From Microbulbifer aggregans (GTDB lineage: Bacteria; Pseudomonadota; Gammaproteobacteria; Pseudomonadales; Cellvibrionaceae), in NCBI RefSeq assembly GCF_020524005.1, contig NZ_JAIVKK010000007.1, positions 124,001 to 188,000 of the forward strand: a stretch of 64,000 nt of DNA. Direction: 5' to 3'. Position 1 is the first letter of the stretch; every line of letters starts with the position of its first letter. The position numbers and the translations under genes were made by a program. Below, piece after piece: positions 1 to 10,752 of this stretch. Below the pieces are notes generated by a model. The model saw only the letters and a list, made by a program, of their open reading frames with translations. It had not been told where the DNA came from and ran no database searches.

Positions 1-3000
1 CCCGCGAGGCTATCGACTCGCGCCAGCGCCGGTGATCCATTCCAGCGCAGGGCCGTATCAAAGGTGGCGGACTGGCTTTCTATCGCGGCCTCCTGACCCC
101 AAGCCTGCAGCACACCTCCCAGATCAGTACTGCGCAAGCGGCCAATAAACTGGGAAGACTCGGAGCCATCCGCTCCTCGCATCCACATCAGTTGGGCCCC
201 GAGACGGTTATCACCTTCCCCACGGCCCTCGATCGTGACCCCGCGCATGGCGCCCTGAATATCGCTGATCACCAGCCTTTCCGGCGAAGGGCGCAATTCA
301 AATGACCAGGGCCCCATCATTTCATCACCGAGCTGCAGGTTTTCCGTGGCGAAATCCATCGCCGGCAAGCTGGCAAAGTCGAAGCCTTTCCAGCGGTCAG
401 CCTCCATCGGCTCTGGCACCTGGCCGTCCGCGACACTTTCCACAGGGTCAGTGCCCTCTTCTCCGGCGCTGGCACGTGTCGCCAGGGCCGGCAGGCGCAA
501 GTGCTTGAGGTTAAGCTGCAGCGGGGTAGCGGCATTCATGATCCCGGAAACCTGACCGGCGGCCATTTCACTATCAAATGCCAGCTGCCAGTCAGCCCCG
601 AGCCCACGTCCGGTCACATGAATATGGTCGACATGCACAGTCTCGGAGAGCTGTAAGCGGTCAGTACTCAGGTCCAGTGACACGGAGAGAGGCGACGACT
701 CCAACGTATTTTGCGCGCTCTGCTGAGCTTCACCTGATGTCTCACCTGATGTCTCACCTGATGTCTCACCTGATACCACACCAGGTGTCTCGCCAGGCGT
801 CGCTTGCTCTGATTCATCGCCGTACATGGCAAGCGCCGACTTCCAAGACTGCAGCTCAATCACCGACAGGTCTCCGATAATCGACACTCCGGGATCTGCC
901 GGGAGGCGCGCCTCGGCATTCAGGGCAATAGAGGCCCGCTCCAGTCGCTTGCCCACCTGCCAGAACTGGCCCTGCAAATGCTCGCCGTAACTCAGGTGAT
1001 ACAGGTTGCCCTGTTCTCCGATTGGTACTCGCAGCACAAATCGGGACTCGTCTTCCGCTACTTTGCCAAGCGGCGCCGGCAGGTTCACCGCCACACCTTT
1101 CAGATCGGAGTTGATTTCCAGCACCGCTGCATACGGCACATTTTTGGATTTGGCAGGAATGGTAACCAGCGCCGCGTAATCCAGCTCACCGTCCAGCCAG
1201 CCGAGTTCCGGCCGACTGCTCCAGGCACCCACATCGGCTGCACTGGTCCGACCATTCACCACCACCTGGGTGTCCCGCTCGTCACCGTCCCCGAGGTGCT
1301 GGATATGTGCCTGCAGCGGTTTGCCCCAGAGCGCACCGGAAAGCCTGGTGCCATCGAGGCCGCTAATGCTGTTAAAGCGCACCTGACCTTCCAGCGCATT
1401 GAAATCGAGGTTGAGATTTTTCAGCGCCAGCTGCCCACGGGACAGGGTGACATCTACCGTCTGCTCCGGGGCGATATCCGCGCCGCCCAACGGCTGGGTA
1501 AGCACTAACTGGCCGCGCAAATTACCCTGCAGATCCCATTCGTCGAAGGCACTGCCCAGCTGCTCCCGCAGCGGGGAATCTCGCAACAACCGCAGGCCGT
1601 CTGCCGCCGGGCCGTCCAGATCCGCCTGAACATCCAGCCGGGACCCGTGTGTTTGCGGCGCAACCCTAACAGCCAGGTTACTGGCCTCGATATTCCACAG
1701 CTGCGCTTTGCTGGCGGCGACCGAAACCTCGCCATCATTGATCGTCAGGTGGCCATCGGCATGTCGCGCCGCCGGCCAGCCGGGAAGATAAGCCAATGTG
1801 CTGTCACTGAAATCCGCCTGCAACTGTACGGTTTGGCGAGAAGGGTGTTCGCCCAGCGCCAGCAGCGCCGCATCATCACCGGACTTGTAGCTATATCCCC
1901 GGTACAGGAAGCCCGCATCACTGATCTGGCCAGCGTTGCGCTTGCCAACGCTGCGATTGAGCCAGTCGCGCAGGTCGTCACTGACAACAAAAGGGACCAT
2001 ATTGCGCTGCTCGACGACCGCGACATCCTTCAGGCCCAGAGCCAGCGTGAAATCAGCGGGCCTGGTATTGGGGATCAAGGGTAGTTGCAGCAGGAACTGG
2101 CCGGTAAACGTGCCGACTTGTGACCCCATGGACAGGGGCCCGGAATACACAGAAACCGCGTTGTGCTCTCGATCAATCGCCCAGGCGACCGTACCGCTGG
2201 CGCTGTTGAACGCAAAAGGCTGTTCGTACAGCAGGGGAAAGTGCGCACTGAAGCCCTCTGGGCTGTTGAGTGCTACACGCCCTCCCCGCCCGTCAAGCTC
2301 CAGGTATCCATTCATCCCGGTAACCGCCGGTGCACCGTGATGGGCGCCAGCAGAGACGTCGTGGAGATTCGCGGCCAGTGTCAGCTCACCATCCGGACGG
2401 CGCGCCAGGCGAACATTGCGCAGCTGCCCCTCAGGCTCAAGTGCTTCCAGCCACTCATCGGCTTTTTCCGGCAACAGTTGCAGCACCCGCAATACCTGGT
2501 GCCAGGCTTTCAGTTCAATCTGATCCAGCGCCAGCTGCGCACCTGTCTTACGGTCACCACCGGCGCGCAAGTTCAGCTGGGGGACTTCCAGCTGCTCCCA
2601 GTTCAGGCTCAGGGCCTGTAACACCACTCCCCAGGACTCTCCCGGGCGCCATTGCCCGGAAATTCGGGTAGACATGGATTGCAGCGAAGCCAGCGCGTTG
2701 GATACTTGTTCGGTATTGGCTTCAGAGCCCCCGACTACAACATCCCCTTCCGAGGGCGGCTCCGTCTGCTGCGCCAGGCTCAACTGGCCGCGCAGGCTGT
2801 AGCCATTGGCTGCATCGGACTCCAGCCACAACCGCCCACCAGCGAGCTTGCGCCCGCGCCAATGTAGGGTTTCTGGCAGGGGCGACAGGCGATAGAGCAG
2901 CGCAACCAGGTCGCTATCAGCCACCAGTTCATTGAGTTGTACATAGCCGCGCAAAACGAAATCATCGCTCCGGCGAGGATTTCCGCGCCCTTCCAACACC

Positions 3001-3656
3001 AGCCGCAGACTCTCTTCACCGCTGTGCAGGTTTTCCATCGCGCCGCTGACATACGCTTTCGCCACCAGACGGTGAAAATCGCCGCCGTTTTCCAGCTGTA
3101 TCTCGGGCAACTCAAGATCGGCACTCTGGCCATCCGTCAGAGTCAGACCAATACGCGCGTTGCGCACCAGTACTTTGGGCCCCAGCTGGAAAATGCGTGC
3201 CGGGTCGCCAATGCGCCCCCCGACAGGCTCGGCACCAGCAGCCCTGGTGGCACCGGAAAGCGGGAAGCCCACCACTTGCCAGCCACCCGCTGCGCGCTGT
3301 TGCAGGTGCGCGGCAAAATCGTCGACCTCGAGGTTTTTCCAGATCAATTCCCGGTGCCAAAGGCTGGCCAGCAGATCCAGGTGGAAAAGGCCGCGCCCCA
3401 TCTGCATCTCACCAGCGCCGCCAATTTTCAAGCCGTCCACTTGCAGTGCAACTTCCAACGCCTGCCAACGCAGAGAAATGCCATCAATTACGACCGGAGC
3501 ACCGAGTTGCCGGGACAGCCAGCTACCGATTTCCGGGCTGTACTTGCCAACCTGCGGTGAAAGGATTCGTCCGGTCTGCACCAGGATCGCGAGCGCGATA
3601 ACCACGCTCACCACCAACAGCCAGAACTTTCGGGCAAGCCAGCGCAACCACAGCAT
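1..3656 (-). CDS. yhdP: YhdP family AsmA-like envelope protein (C-terminus beyond window)
   Basis: One reading frame runs open from an ATG at 3656 leftwards off the window edge, about 1218 codons. The start is supported by the N-terminus MLWLRWLARKFWLLVVSVV, one membrane anchor, followed by a periplasmic region that begins with the family pattern ending in LGAPVVIDGISLRW. Proteins of this family (DUF3971/AsmA-like, about 1270 residues in E. coli) are long beta-rich bridge-like proteins proposed to move phospholipid between the inner and outer membranes. The gene follows rng with a 66-base gap, the usual neighbour order in gammaproteobacteria, so it probably belongs to the mreBCD-maf-rng transcript. 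An imperfect four-residue repeat (ETSG, three copies plus degenerate ones) at about 730-790 forms a polar, low-complexity insert. The family call is firm; only the C-terminal end is missing. Confidence 0.9.
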   Translation of the reverse strand, partial: MLWLRWLARKFWLLVVSVVIALAILVQTGRILSPQVGKYSPEIGSWLSRQLGAPVVIDGISLRWQALEVALQVDGLKIGGAGEMQMGRGLFHLDLLASLWHRELIWKNLEVDDFAAHLQQRAAGGWQVVGFPLSGATRAAGAEPVGGRIGDPARIFQLGPKVLVRNARIGLTLTDGQSADLELPEIQLENGGDFHRLVAKAYVSGAMENLHSGEESLRLVLEGRGNPRRSDDFVLRGYVQLNELVADSDLVALLYRLSPLPETLHWRGRKLAGGRLWLESDAANGYSLRGQLSLAQQTEPPSEGDVVVGGSEANTEQVSNALASLQSMSTRISGQWRPGESWGVVLQALSLNWEQLEVPQLNLRAGGDRKTGAQLALDQIELKAWHQVLRVLQLLPEKADEWLEALEPEGQLRNVRLARRPDGELTLAANLHDVSAGAHHGAPAVTGMNGYLELDGRGGRVALNSPEGFSAHFPLLYEQPFAFNSASGTVAWAIDREHNAVSVYSGPLSMGSQVGTFTGQFLLQLPLIPNTRPADFTLALGLKDVAVVEQRNMVPFVVSDDLRDWLNRSVGKRNAGQISDAGFLYRGYSYKSGDDAALLALGEHPSRQTVQLQADFSDSTLAYLPGWPAARHADGHLTINDGEVSVAASKAQLWNIEASNLAVRVAPQTHGSRLDVQADLDGPAADGLRLLRDSPLREQLGSAFDEWDLQGNLRGQLVLTQPLGGADIAPEQTVDVTLSRGQLALKNLNLDFNALEGQVRFNSISGLDGTRLSGALWGKPLQAHIQHLGDGDERDTQVVVNGRTSAADVGAWSSRPELGWLDGELDYAALVTIPAKSKNVPYAAVLEINSDLKGVAVNLPAPLGKVAEDESRFVLRVPIGEQGNLYHLSYGEHLQGQFWQVGKRLERASIALNAEARLPADPGVSIIGDLSVIELQSWKSALAMYGDESEQATPGETPGVVSGETSGETSGETSGEAQQSAQNTLESSPLSVSLDLSTDRLQLSETVHVDHIHVTGRGLGADWQLAFDSEMAAGQVSGIMNAATPLQLNLKHLRLPALATRASAGEEGTDPVESVADGQVPEPMEADRWKGFDFASLPAMDFATENLQLGDEMMGPWSFELRPSPERLVISDIQGAMRGVTIEGRGEGDNRLGAQLMWMRGADGSESSQFIGRLRSTDLGGVLQAWGQEAAIESQSATFDTALRWNGSPALARVDSLA
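730..790 (-). repeat. 12-bp tandem repeat inside yhdP
   Basis: The unit CTCACCTGATGT is repeated head to tail about three times, then decays. Read on the minus strand in the yhdP frame it encodes repeated Glu-Thr-Ser-Gly, flanked by related Glu-Thr-Pro-Gly. The unit is a multiple of three, so copy-number change keeps the frame. Confidence 0.8.
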
Positions 3657-3722
3657 CAGGGCGTCCCTCCGATGCTGTCACGCCGCCAGCAGCTATCACC
3701 GGCAACCAATACATATGTGCAC

Positions 3723-5210
3723 TTACACCAGCACAATGTCGTATTGCTCCTGGTTGTATATGGGTTCTACCTGGAACTGAATCGGTCGATCGATAAACTC
3801 TTCCAGGTCAGCGACATTCGCAGACTCCTCGTCGAGCAACAGATCAATCACCACCTCGCTCGCGAGCACCATGATCTTTTCACTGTCGTAGGCACGCGCC
3901 TCGCGAATAATCTCCCGAAAGATTTCATAGCACACGGTTTCCGGGGTTTTCAGCGTCCCGCGACCGACACATACCGGACAGGGCTCACACAGCATCTGAC
4001 CAAGGGATTCCCGCGTACGCTTGCGGGTCATTTCCACAAGCCCGAGTTCAGAAACTCCGGTAATGCTGTTTTTGGCATGATCCCGTTCGAGCGATTTTTC
4101 CAGGGTACGCAAAACCTGACGCTGGTGTTCCGTGTCCACCATATCGATAAAGTCGATAATGATGATTCCGCCCAGGTTGCGCAGTCGCAGTTGACGGGCA
4201 ATCGCGGTGGCCGCCTCAAGATTGGTCTTGAAGATGGTCTCTTCCAGATTGCGGTGGCCAACGAACGCGCCGGTATTGACGTCGATGGTACTCATCGCCT
4301 CGGTCTGCTCAACGATCAGGTAACCACCAGACTTGAGCGTCACTTTGTTCTGCAGTGCTTTGCGAATTTCTTCCTCCACACCGTAGAGATCAAACAGCGG
4401 CCGCTCGCCCGGATAATGTTCGATGCGCGGTGCAATTTCCGGCGCGTACTTGCCGGCAAACTTGGCCGCACGGGCATGGGCCTCGCGGGAGTCGATGCGT
4501 ATTTTTTCGGTATGCGGACGCGCCAGGTCGCGCAGGGCGCGCATGAAAAGTGGCAGGTCTTCGTAAATGATCGCCGGCTCTTTCTCCGACTTGATACGCT
4601 GTTCCAGCTCACTCCACAATTTGTAGAGAAACGGGATATCCCGCAGTAATTCCTCTTCGCTGACGCCTTCGGCAACAGTGCGCAGGATAAATCCGCCGTT
4701 GCCGCTATGGCCCTCTTCCGCGAGGCGCGCGGAGGCGAGGTCCACCAGTTCACGCAAACGGTCCCGCTCGCTTTCATCCTCGATACGGTTGGAGATACCG
4801 ATATGACGGGTCTGCGGCATGTACACCAGGTAGCGGGCCGAAACGGAGAGATGTGTGGTCAAGCGCGCGCCTTTGCTGCTAATAGGGTCCTTGACCACCT
4901 GAACCACCAATGACTGGCCTTCACGCACCAGCGCACGGATATCCGCTACTTCCCCCTCGCGGGACTCCATCCCTTCATCATCGAGAGGCGCAATATCCGA
5001 GGCATGGATAAAACCCGCACGCTCCAGGCCGATATCGACAAATGCAGCCTGCATGCCGGGCAATACCCGTACAACTTTGCCTTTATAGATATTCCCAACG
5101 ATACCACGCCGGGCGCTGCGCTCCAGGTAAACCTCCTGCAGCACGCCGTTTTCCACCAGCGCGACCCGGGTTTCCATCGGCGCCACGTTGATCAGTAATT
5201 CTTCGCTCAC
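3723..5210 (-). CDS. rng: Ribonuclease G
   Basis: RNase G (CafA) is an RNase E-family endoribonuclease that matures the 5' end of 16S rRNA and takes part in mRNA decay. The 495-residue product has an S1 RNA-binding region at roughly residues 35-125. The two metal-binding aspartates fall in STIDVNTG (D310) and IIDFIDM (D353), with the 43-residue spacing found in RNase E. The Zn-link cysteines are in CEPCPVC (residues 408-414). Length matches RNase G (about 490), and there is no RNase E C-terminal scaffold. The start is GTG at 5210, preceded by an AGGAG about ten bases upstream. It lies 17 bases after maf and upstream of yhdP, in the conserved mre-maf-rng-yhdP order. Confidence 0.96.
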   Translation of the reverse strand: MSEELLINVAPMETRVALVENGVLQEVYLERSARRGIVGNIYKGKVVRVLPGMQAAFVDIGLERAGFIHASDIAPLDDEGMESREGEVADIRALVREGQSLVVQVVKDPISSKGARLTTHLSVSARYLVYMPQTRHIGISNRIEDESERDRLRELVDLASARLAEEGHSGNGGFILRTVAEGVSEEELLRDIPFLYKLWSELEQRIKSEKEPAIIYEDLPLFMRALRDLARPHTEKIRIDSREAHARAAKFAGKYAPEIAPRIEHYPGERPLFDLYGVEEEIRKALQNKVTLKSGGYLIVEQTEAMSTIDVNTGAFVGHRNLEETIFKTNLEAATAIARQLRLRNLGGIIIIDFIDMVDTEHQRQVLRTLEKSLERDHAKNSITGVSELGLVEMTRKRTRESLGQMLCEPCPVCVGRGTLKTPETVCYEIFREIIREARAYDSEKIMVLASEVVIDLLLDEESANVADLEEFIDRPIQFQVEPIYNQEQYDIVLV

Positions 5211-5227
5211 GGGCCCGTCTCTCCTAA

Positions 5228-5851
5228 CTACCCAAGCTCACTGCGCTTGTCGAACTGCCAATAGGGTATTCCGGCACGCTCCAATAGCGGTGCCAGTGCT
5301 TCCAGAGGCAGCCCTACAACATTGCTGTAACTGCCTTCGATGGACGCCACCAGAAGCGCCCCCATCCCCTGAATTCCGTAGCCACCCGCTTTGTCCGCGG
5401 GTTCGCCGGTATCCCAGTAGGCCTCAATCAGGCGCCGATCCAGGGCGCGAAAGCGCACTCGGGTTTCCACGATCTGACTCAATGTTTCCCGGGCACCAGT
5501 GAGGCAAATTGCCGTAAGCACCCGGTGTTCTGCGTCGGAAAGCAAGCGCATCATGCGCGCAAAATCCGCGAACTCTCGCGGTTTCTCCAGCACCTGCTCT
5601 CCCGCGACCACCACCGTATCCGCGCCCAGCGACCACAGCCGCTCGTCGCCACCGGCCAGTGCCAGGCCCGCACGAGCCTTCTCTTCAGCCAGGCGCAACA
5701 CATAAGACTGTGGATCTTCTTCCGCGCGCCGGGTTTCCTCAACCTGGGTCGCCGCTGTCGAAAAAGGCACGCCAATCTGCATTAAGAGTTCCGCGCGGCG
5801 CGGAGAAGCAGAGGCAAGCAGGAGTCGGCTGTCGGATTTGGCTTCAGGCAC
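5228..5851 (-). CDS. maf: Maf family nucleoside triphosphate pyrophosphatase (YhdE type)
   Basis: Maf proteins hydrolyse non-canonical or excess nucleotides to monophosphates; the YhdE subgroup prefers dTTP and UTP. The 207-residue protein carries the N-terminal phosphate-binding motif [10 protein letters not shown] (14-23), the catalytic aspartate in GADTVVV (D78) and the C-terminal [11 protein letters not shown] motif that marks the YhdE rather than the YceF subgroup. The start is GTG at 5851, because an in-frame stop (TGA) lies two codons upstream; the ribosome binding site is weak. It sits between mreD (136-base gap) and rng, as in many gammaproteobacteria. Subgroup specificity is inferred from motif and context. 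Confidence 0.93.
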   Translation of the reverse strand: MPEAKSDSRLLLASASPRRAELLMQIGVPFSTAATQVEETRRAEEDPQSYVLRLAEEKARAGLALAGGDERLWSLGADTVVVAGEQVLEKPREFADFARMMRLLSDAEHRVLTAICLTGARETLSQIVETRVRFRALDRRLIEAYWDTGEPADKAGGYGIQGMGALLVASIEGSYSNVVGLPLEALAPLLERAGIPYWQFDKRSELG

Positions 5852-5987
5852 GGTTCAATCGTTACTTATGGTTATAACTGGTTAGACGAAGAAGCGATTA
5901 TAGCGGTATCGGTCGAAAATTGACCGCAATCATTACACGCATTTACACACAATCCCTTCCGCGGCGCGCGCACAGGCAACCAAACGG

Positions 5988-6467
5988 TCAGCGTACCCGC
6001 AGGCGGGAAGCCATGCCGTGCAGCCAGGGGGTTACCAGGGGCCACAGAAGCGCCGTCGTCAGTGCTGGCCACAAGAAGGTCAAGCCCGGCACCGTCTTGC
6101 CGACGAGACTATGCACCCAGTTGCCCAGCAACTGGTTGATCCCAACCAATACAAACACCCACATTAATTGCTGGGCCGGATTAAACGCCCTGGTGCGCTG
6201 GTAGGTCAGCAGGCTGAAGTAGGCCAGAACGGCCAGCGACAGGGCGTGAGCCCCGAGCGTGGAACCCGTCACCAGATCTTCGGCAATCCCTATCAGCCAG
6301 GCAAAGCCCACGCCCAGGCTTTGGGGCATCCGGGTGGTCCAGAAAATAACCAGCAAGGCACAGAAGGCCGGGCGAAACCAGAGCCAGTCGTAGGGCAACG
6401 GCATCACCGCCAGCAGTAGGGCAATAAAAACGGTAAACAGGATAAACCAGCGGTTGTGGGCTTCCAT
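5988..6467 (-). CDS. mreD: Rod shape-determining protein MreD
   Basis: MreD is a small inner-membrane protein of the elongasome that links MreB filaments and MreC to peptidoglycan synthesis. The 159-residue product is almost wholly hydrophobic, with about five predicted membrane segments. It begins MEAHNRWFILFTVFIALLL and contains the family-like PLPYDWLWFRPAF region. It starts five bases after the mreC stop, so the two are probably translationally coupled. The MreD family diverges strongly in sequence, and the position downstream of mreC and mreB makes the call secure. Confidence 0.93.
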   Translation of the reverse strand: MEAHNRWFILFTVFIALLLAVMPLPYDWLWFRPAFCALLVIFWTTRMPQSLGVGFAWLIGIAEDLVTGSTLGAHALSLAVLAYFSLLTYQRTRAFNPAQQLMWVFVLVGINQLLGNWVHSLVGKTVPGLTFLWPALTTALLWPLVTPWLHGMASRLRVR

Positions 6468-6472
6468 TGCCG

Positions 6473-7297
6473 TCAGTCCTGGCTGCCGATGACGGCCAAA
6501 ACGAATCGGCTCCGGTTCATCTGGCCACGGGGCTGCACATCGACATCGGCAAATGCGCGACCCGGGTCCCGCCGCACCGCAATCACTTCCCCTACCGGAT
6601 AACCGGCCGGGAATCGGCCGCCGAGCCCGGAGCTGAGCAGCAGGTCACCTTCGCGGATATCGCTGGTATTGGCCAGGTGACGCAGCTCCAGACGATAGAG
6701 GTCACCAGTACCTTCGGCCACCGCGCGCACGCTGTTGCGCAACACCTGTACCGGCAGCGCATGCCCCGTGTCGGTTATCAGTAATACGCGACTGGAATAG
6801 TCACCGGCCTCAATCACCTGACCCAGCAGTCCGCTGGCGTCCATGATTGCGGTCCCCTGCTTGACGCCGTCGGAGCGACCCTTGTCGATAATCAGCACAT
6901 GCTCAAGGGGGTCCGGGGATACGCCGATCACCTGCGCCACCAGCACGCGCTGGTCGACAGTCTCAGCAGAGTTCATCAGTTCTTTAAGCTGGGTATTTTC
7001 GGCGCGTACCGCAGCCAACAGCTGGGTCTGCTGCTCCAGCAACATCACCTGGTGCTTGAGGCGACTGTTTTCTTCCACCAGTTCTTCACGGGTGCGCAAT
7101 TGATCTCCCGCCCAGTCTCCCACCCGGCCGGGAGTTCCGGTTATCCAGTAGAAGGGCGCAGCCAAACTGGCAGCGCGCTCTTTGAGCGGGTCCAGCCAAT
7201 CGGTGTAGATATTGACGAGTATCAGCGCGCCAGCCACCAGTCCCAGCACGATAATGCGGGATTCCGGCGACGGGCCTCGGGTAAATAGCGGTTTAAT
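6473..7297 (-). CDS. mreC: Rod shape-determining protein MreC (start codon ATT proposed)
   Basis: MreC is a periplasmic bitopic protein that bridges MreB, MreD and PBP2 in the elongasome. It has one N-terminal membrane helix, a coiled coil rich in leucine and glutamate (roughly residues 65-110) and a beta-domain with the family motifs VIDKG-like and SSGLGGRFPAGYPVG. The first ATG/GTG/TTG start in this frame is a GTG at 7249. However, clear MreC homology (IKPLFTRGPSPESRII, matching KPIFSRGPSLQIRLI of E. coli) continues 16 codons upstream to an ATT at 7297, seven bases after a GGGGG tract that could act as a ribosome binding site. An in-frame TAA lies 14 codons further upstream and no ATG, GTG or TTG lies between. 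I therefore place the start at ATT (274 residues). If GTG 7249 is used the protein has 258 residues and loses the conserved cytoplasmic tail. Confidence 0.85.
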   Translation of the reverse strand: MKPLFTRGPSPESRIIVLGLVAGALILVNIYTDWLDPLKERAASLAAPFYWITGTPGRVGDWAGDQLRTREELVEENSRLKHQVMLLEQQTQLLAAVRAENTQLKELMNSAETVDQRVLVAQVIGVSPDPLEHVLIIDKGRSDGVKQGTAIMDASGLLGQVIEAGDYSSRVLLITDTGHALPVQVLRNSVRAVAEGTGDLYRLELRHLANTSDIREGDLLLSSGLGGRFPAGYPVGEVIAVRRDPGRAFADVDVQPRGQMNRSRFVLAVIGSQD

Positions 7298-7405
7298 GGG
7301 CAGGCCCCCATTAACAGGTCTGCGAAAGTGTTGTTATTGGTTGTGGCTGCACATCACTGTGCGGTTGGATACTACCGCCCCCTCCCTGGGTGCGGCAGCG
7401 GTGAG

Positions 7406-8952
<1,547 letters not shown>

Positions 8953-9240
8953 ATGGCCGTGGACGCGCAAACCGTAGAAAAGCTGGCCGAGCTGGCCCGC
9001 ATCGCCATCTCTGAAGAAACCATTGACGAAGTCAGCAGTCGCCTGGGCGACGTACTGCAGCTGGTGGACCAGCTCCAGGCCGTCAACACCGAGGGCGTTG
9101 AGCCCATGGCCCACCCCCTGGACGAGATACAGGTACTGCGAAAAGACGCCGTTACCGAACCCAACCGCCGGGAAGAATTCCTCAAGCTGGCACCGCAGAC
9201 GGAAGCCGGCCTCTACCTGGTTCCCAAGGTCATCGACTGA
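8953..9240 (+). CDS. gatC: Asp-tRNA(Asn)/Glu-tRNA(Gln) amidotransferase subunit C
   Basis: GatC is the small stabilising subunit of the GatCAB amidotransferase, which converts Glu-tRNA(Gln) and/or Asp-tRNA(Asn) to the amide forms. The 95-residue product has the typical N-terminus VEKLAELARIAIS and the central MAHPLDEIQVLRKDAVTEP segment. Length matches the family. It is first in gatC-gatA-gatB, 44 bases before gatA. The ATG at 8953 is preceded by GGAG at a rather long distance (about 11 bases). Confidence 0.96.
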   Translation: MAVDAQTVEKLAELARIAISEETIDEVSSRLGDVLQLVDQLQAVNTEGVEPMAHPLDEIQVLRKDAVTEPNRREEFLKLAPQTEAGLYLVPKVID

Positions 9241-9284
9241 CCTTACTGCACCACACTACAGAATCAGAATAACCCGGATTTGCC

Positions 9285-10739
9285 ATGCATCAGTTGACCA
9301 TCGCGGAAATCATCCGCGGCCTGCGCGACAGACAGTTTTCCAGTGTCGAGATTACCAGCCACCTGCTGGAGCGGATTCAGCAGCTGGACGGACACTACAA
9401 CAGCTTTATTACCGTAACGGGCGAGCAGGCTCTCGCACAGGCCGCCGCCGCCGACGCGCGCCTTGCCGCTGGTGATGCGCCAGCGTTGTGCGGCGTGCCC
9501 ATCGCCCACAAAGACATTTTTTGCACCAACGGTGTACGTACCAGTTGCGGCTCAAAGATGCTCGACAACTTTGTACCGCCCTACGATGCCACCGTCGTAG
9601 ACAACTTCCAGCAGGCCGGTGCCGTCAGCCTGGGCAAAACCAACATGGATGAGTTCGCCATGGGCTCTTCCAATGAAAGCAGTTTCTACGGCGCCGTCAA
9701 AAATCCCTGGGACCTGGCGCGCATACCCGGCGGTTCCTCCGGTGGCTCCGCCGCCGCAGTAGCCGCGCAACTGGTGCCCGGCACGACCGCCACGGACACC
9801 GGCGGCTCGATTCGCCAGCCCGCGGCAATGACCGGCACCACCGGTCTCAAACCTACTTACGGCCGCGTATCCCGCTGGGGCATGATCGCGTTCGCTTCGA
9901 GCCTGGACCAGGGCGGCCCTATCGCGCGCACCGCCGAGGATGCGGCCCTGATGCTTTCGGTCATGGCCAGCAGCGACAGCAAAGACTCCACCTGCCTCGA
10001 CCGCCCGCAGCAGGATTACACCGCCAGCCTGAACGATTCCATTGCCGGCCTCAAAATCGGCGTACCCCGGGAGTATTTCGGCGAAGGCCTGGACGGCGAA
10101 GTGGGCGCTCGCGTCCAGGAAGCCCTGAAACAATACGAGGCACTGGGTGCTGAGCTGGTGGAAATCAGCCTCCCCCACAGCAAGTTGGCGGTGCCGGCCT
10201 ACTACGTGATCGCACCCGCGGAGGCCTCGGCCAACCTGTCGCGCTTTGACGGCGTGCGCTACGGCTACCGCTGCGAAAACCCGGCGGACCTGCGCGACCT
10301 GTACATGCGCTCCCGCGGCGAGGGCTTCGGCGAAGAGGTCAAACGCCGCATTCTGGTCGGCACTTACGCGCTGTCAGCGGGCTACTACGACGCCTATTAC
10401 AACAAGGCCCAGCAGATCCGCCGCCTGATCAAGCAGGACTTTGTGGACGCCTTCCAGAAAGTCGACGTCATTATGGGCCCCACTGCGCCGAACCCGGCGT
10501 TCAAGCTGGGCGAGAAGAATGCCGACCCAGTCGCCATGTATCTGGAAGATATCTACACCATCGCCACCAACCTGGCGGGATTGCCCGGCATGTCTCTGCC
10601 CTGCGGTTTTGCCCACGGACTGCCCGTCGGCCTGCAAATCATCGGCAACTACCTGGATGAAACGCGCATGCTCAACGCCGCACACCAGTTCCAGCAGGCG
10701 ACCAACTGGCACCAGCAAACAGCCCCGGCGGCAGAATAA
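9285..10739 (+). CDS. gatA: Asp-tRNA(Asn)/Glu-tRNA(Gln) amidotransferase subunit A
   Basis: GatA is the glutaminase subunit of GatCAB and belongs to the amidase-signature family. The Ser-cisSer-Lys catalytic triad is visible: K76 in [11 protein letters not shown]151 in the glycine/serine-rich loop [12 protein letters not shown], and S175 in [11 protein letters not shown]. The 484-residue length is normal. It lies between gatC and gatB, with gatB starting 13 bases after its stop. Confidence 0.98.
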   Translation: MHQLTIAEIIRGLRDRQFSSVEITSHLLERIQQLDGHYNSFITVTGEQALAQAAAADARLAAGDAPALCGVPIAHKDIFCTNGVRTSCGSKMLDNFVPPYDATVVDNFQQAGAVSLGKTNMDEFAMGSSNESSFYGAVKNPWDLARIPGGSSGGSAAAVAAQLVPGTTATDTGGSIRQPAAMTGTTGLKPTYGRVSRWGMIAFASSLDQGGPIARTAEDAALMLSVMASSDSKDSTCLDRPQQDYTASLNDSIAGLKIGVPREYFGEGLDGEVGARVQEALKQYEALGAELVEISLPHSKLAVPAYYVIAPAEASANLSRFDGVRYGYRCENPADLRDLYMRSRGEGFGEEVKRRILVGTYALSAGYYDAYYNKAQQIRRLIKQDFVDAFQKVDVIMGPTAPNPAFKLGEKNADPVAMYLEDIYTIATNLAGLPGMSLPCGFAHGLPVGLQIIGNYLDETRMLNAAHQFQQATNWHQQTAPAAE

Positions 10740-10752
10740 AAGGAGACGCGAC

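Noticed and set aside
730..790. CRISPR-like array
   Set aside because: Units are contiguous 12-mers with no spacers, in frame inside yhdP. No other repeat-spacer pattern exists in the window.
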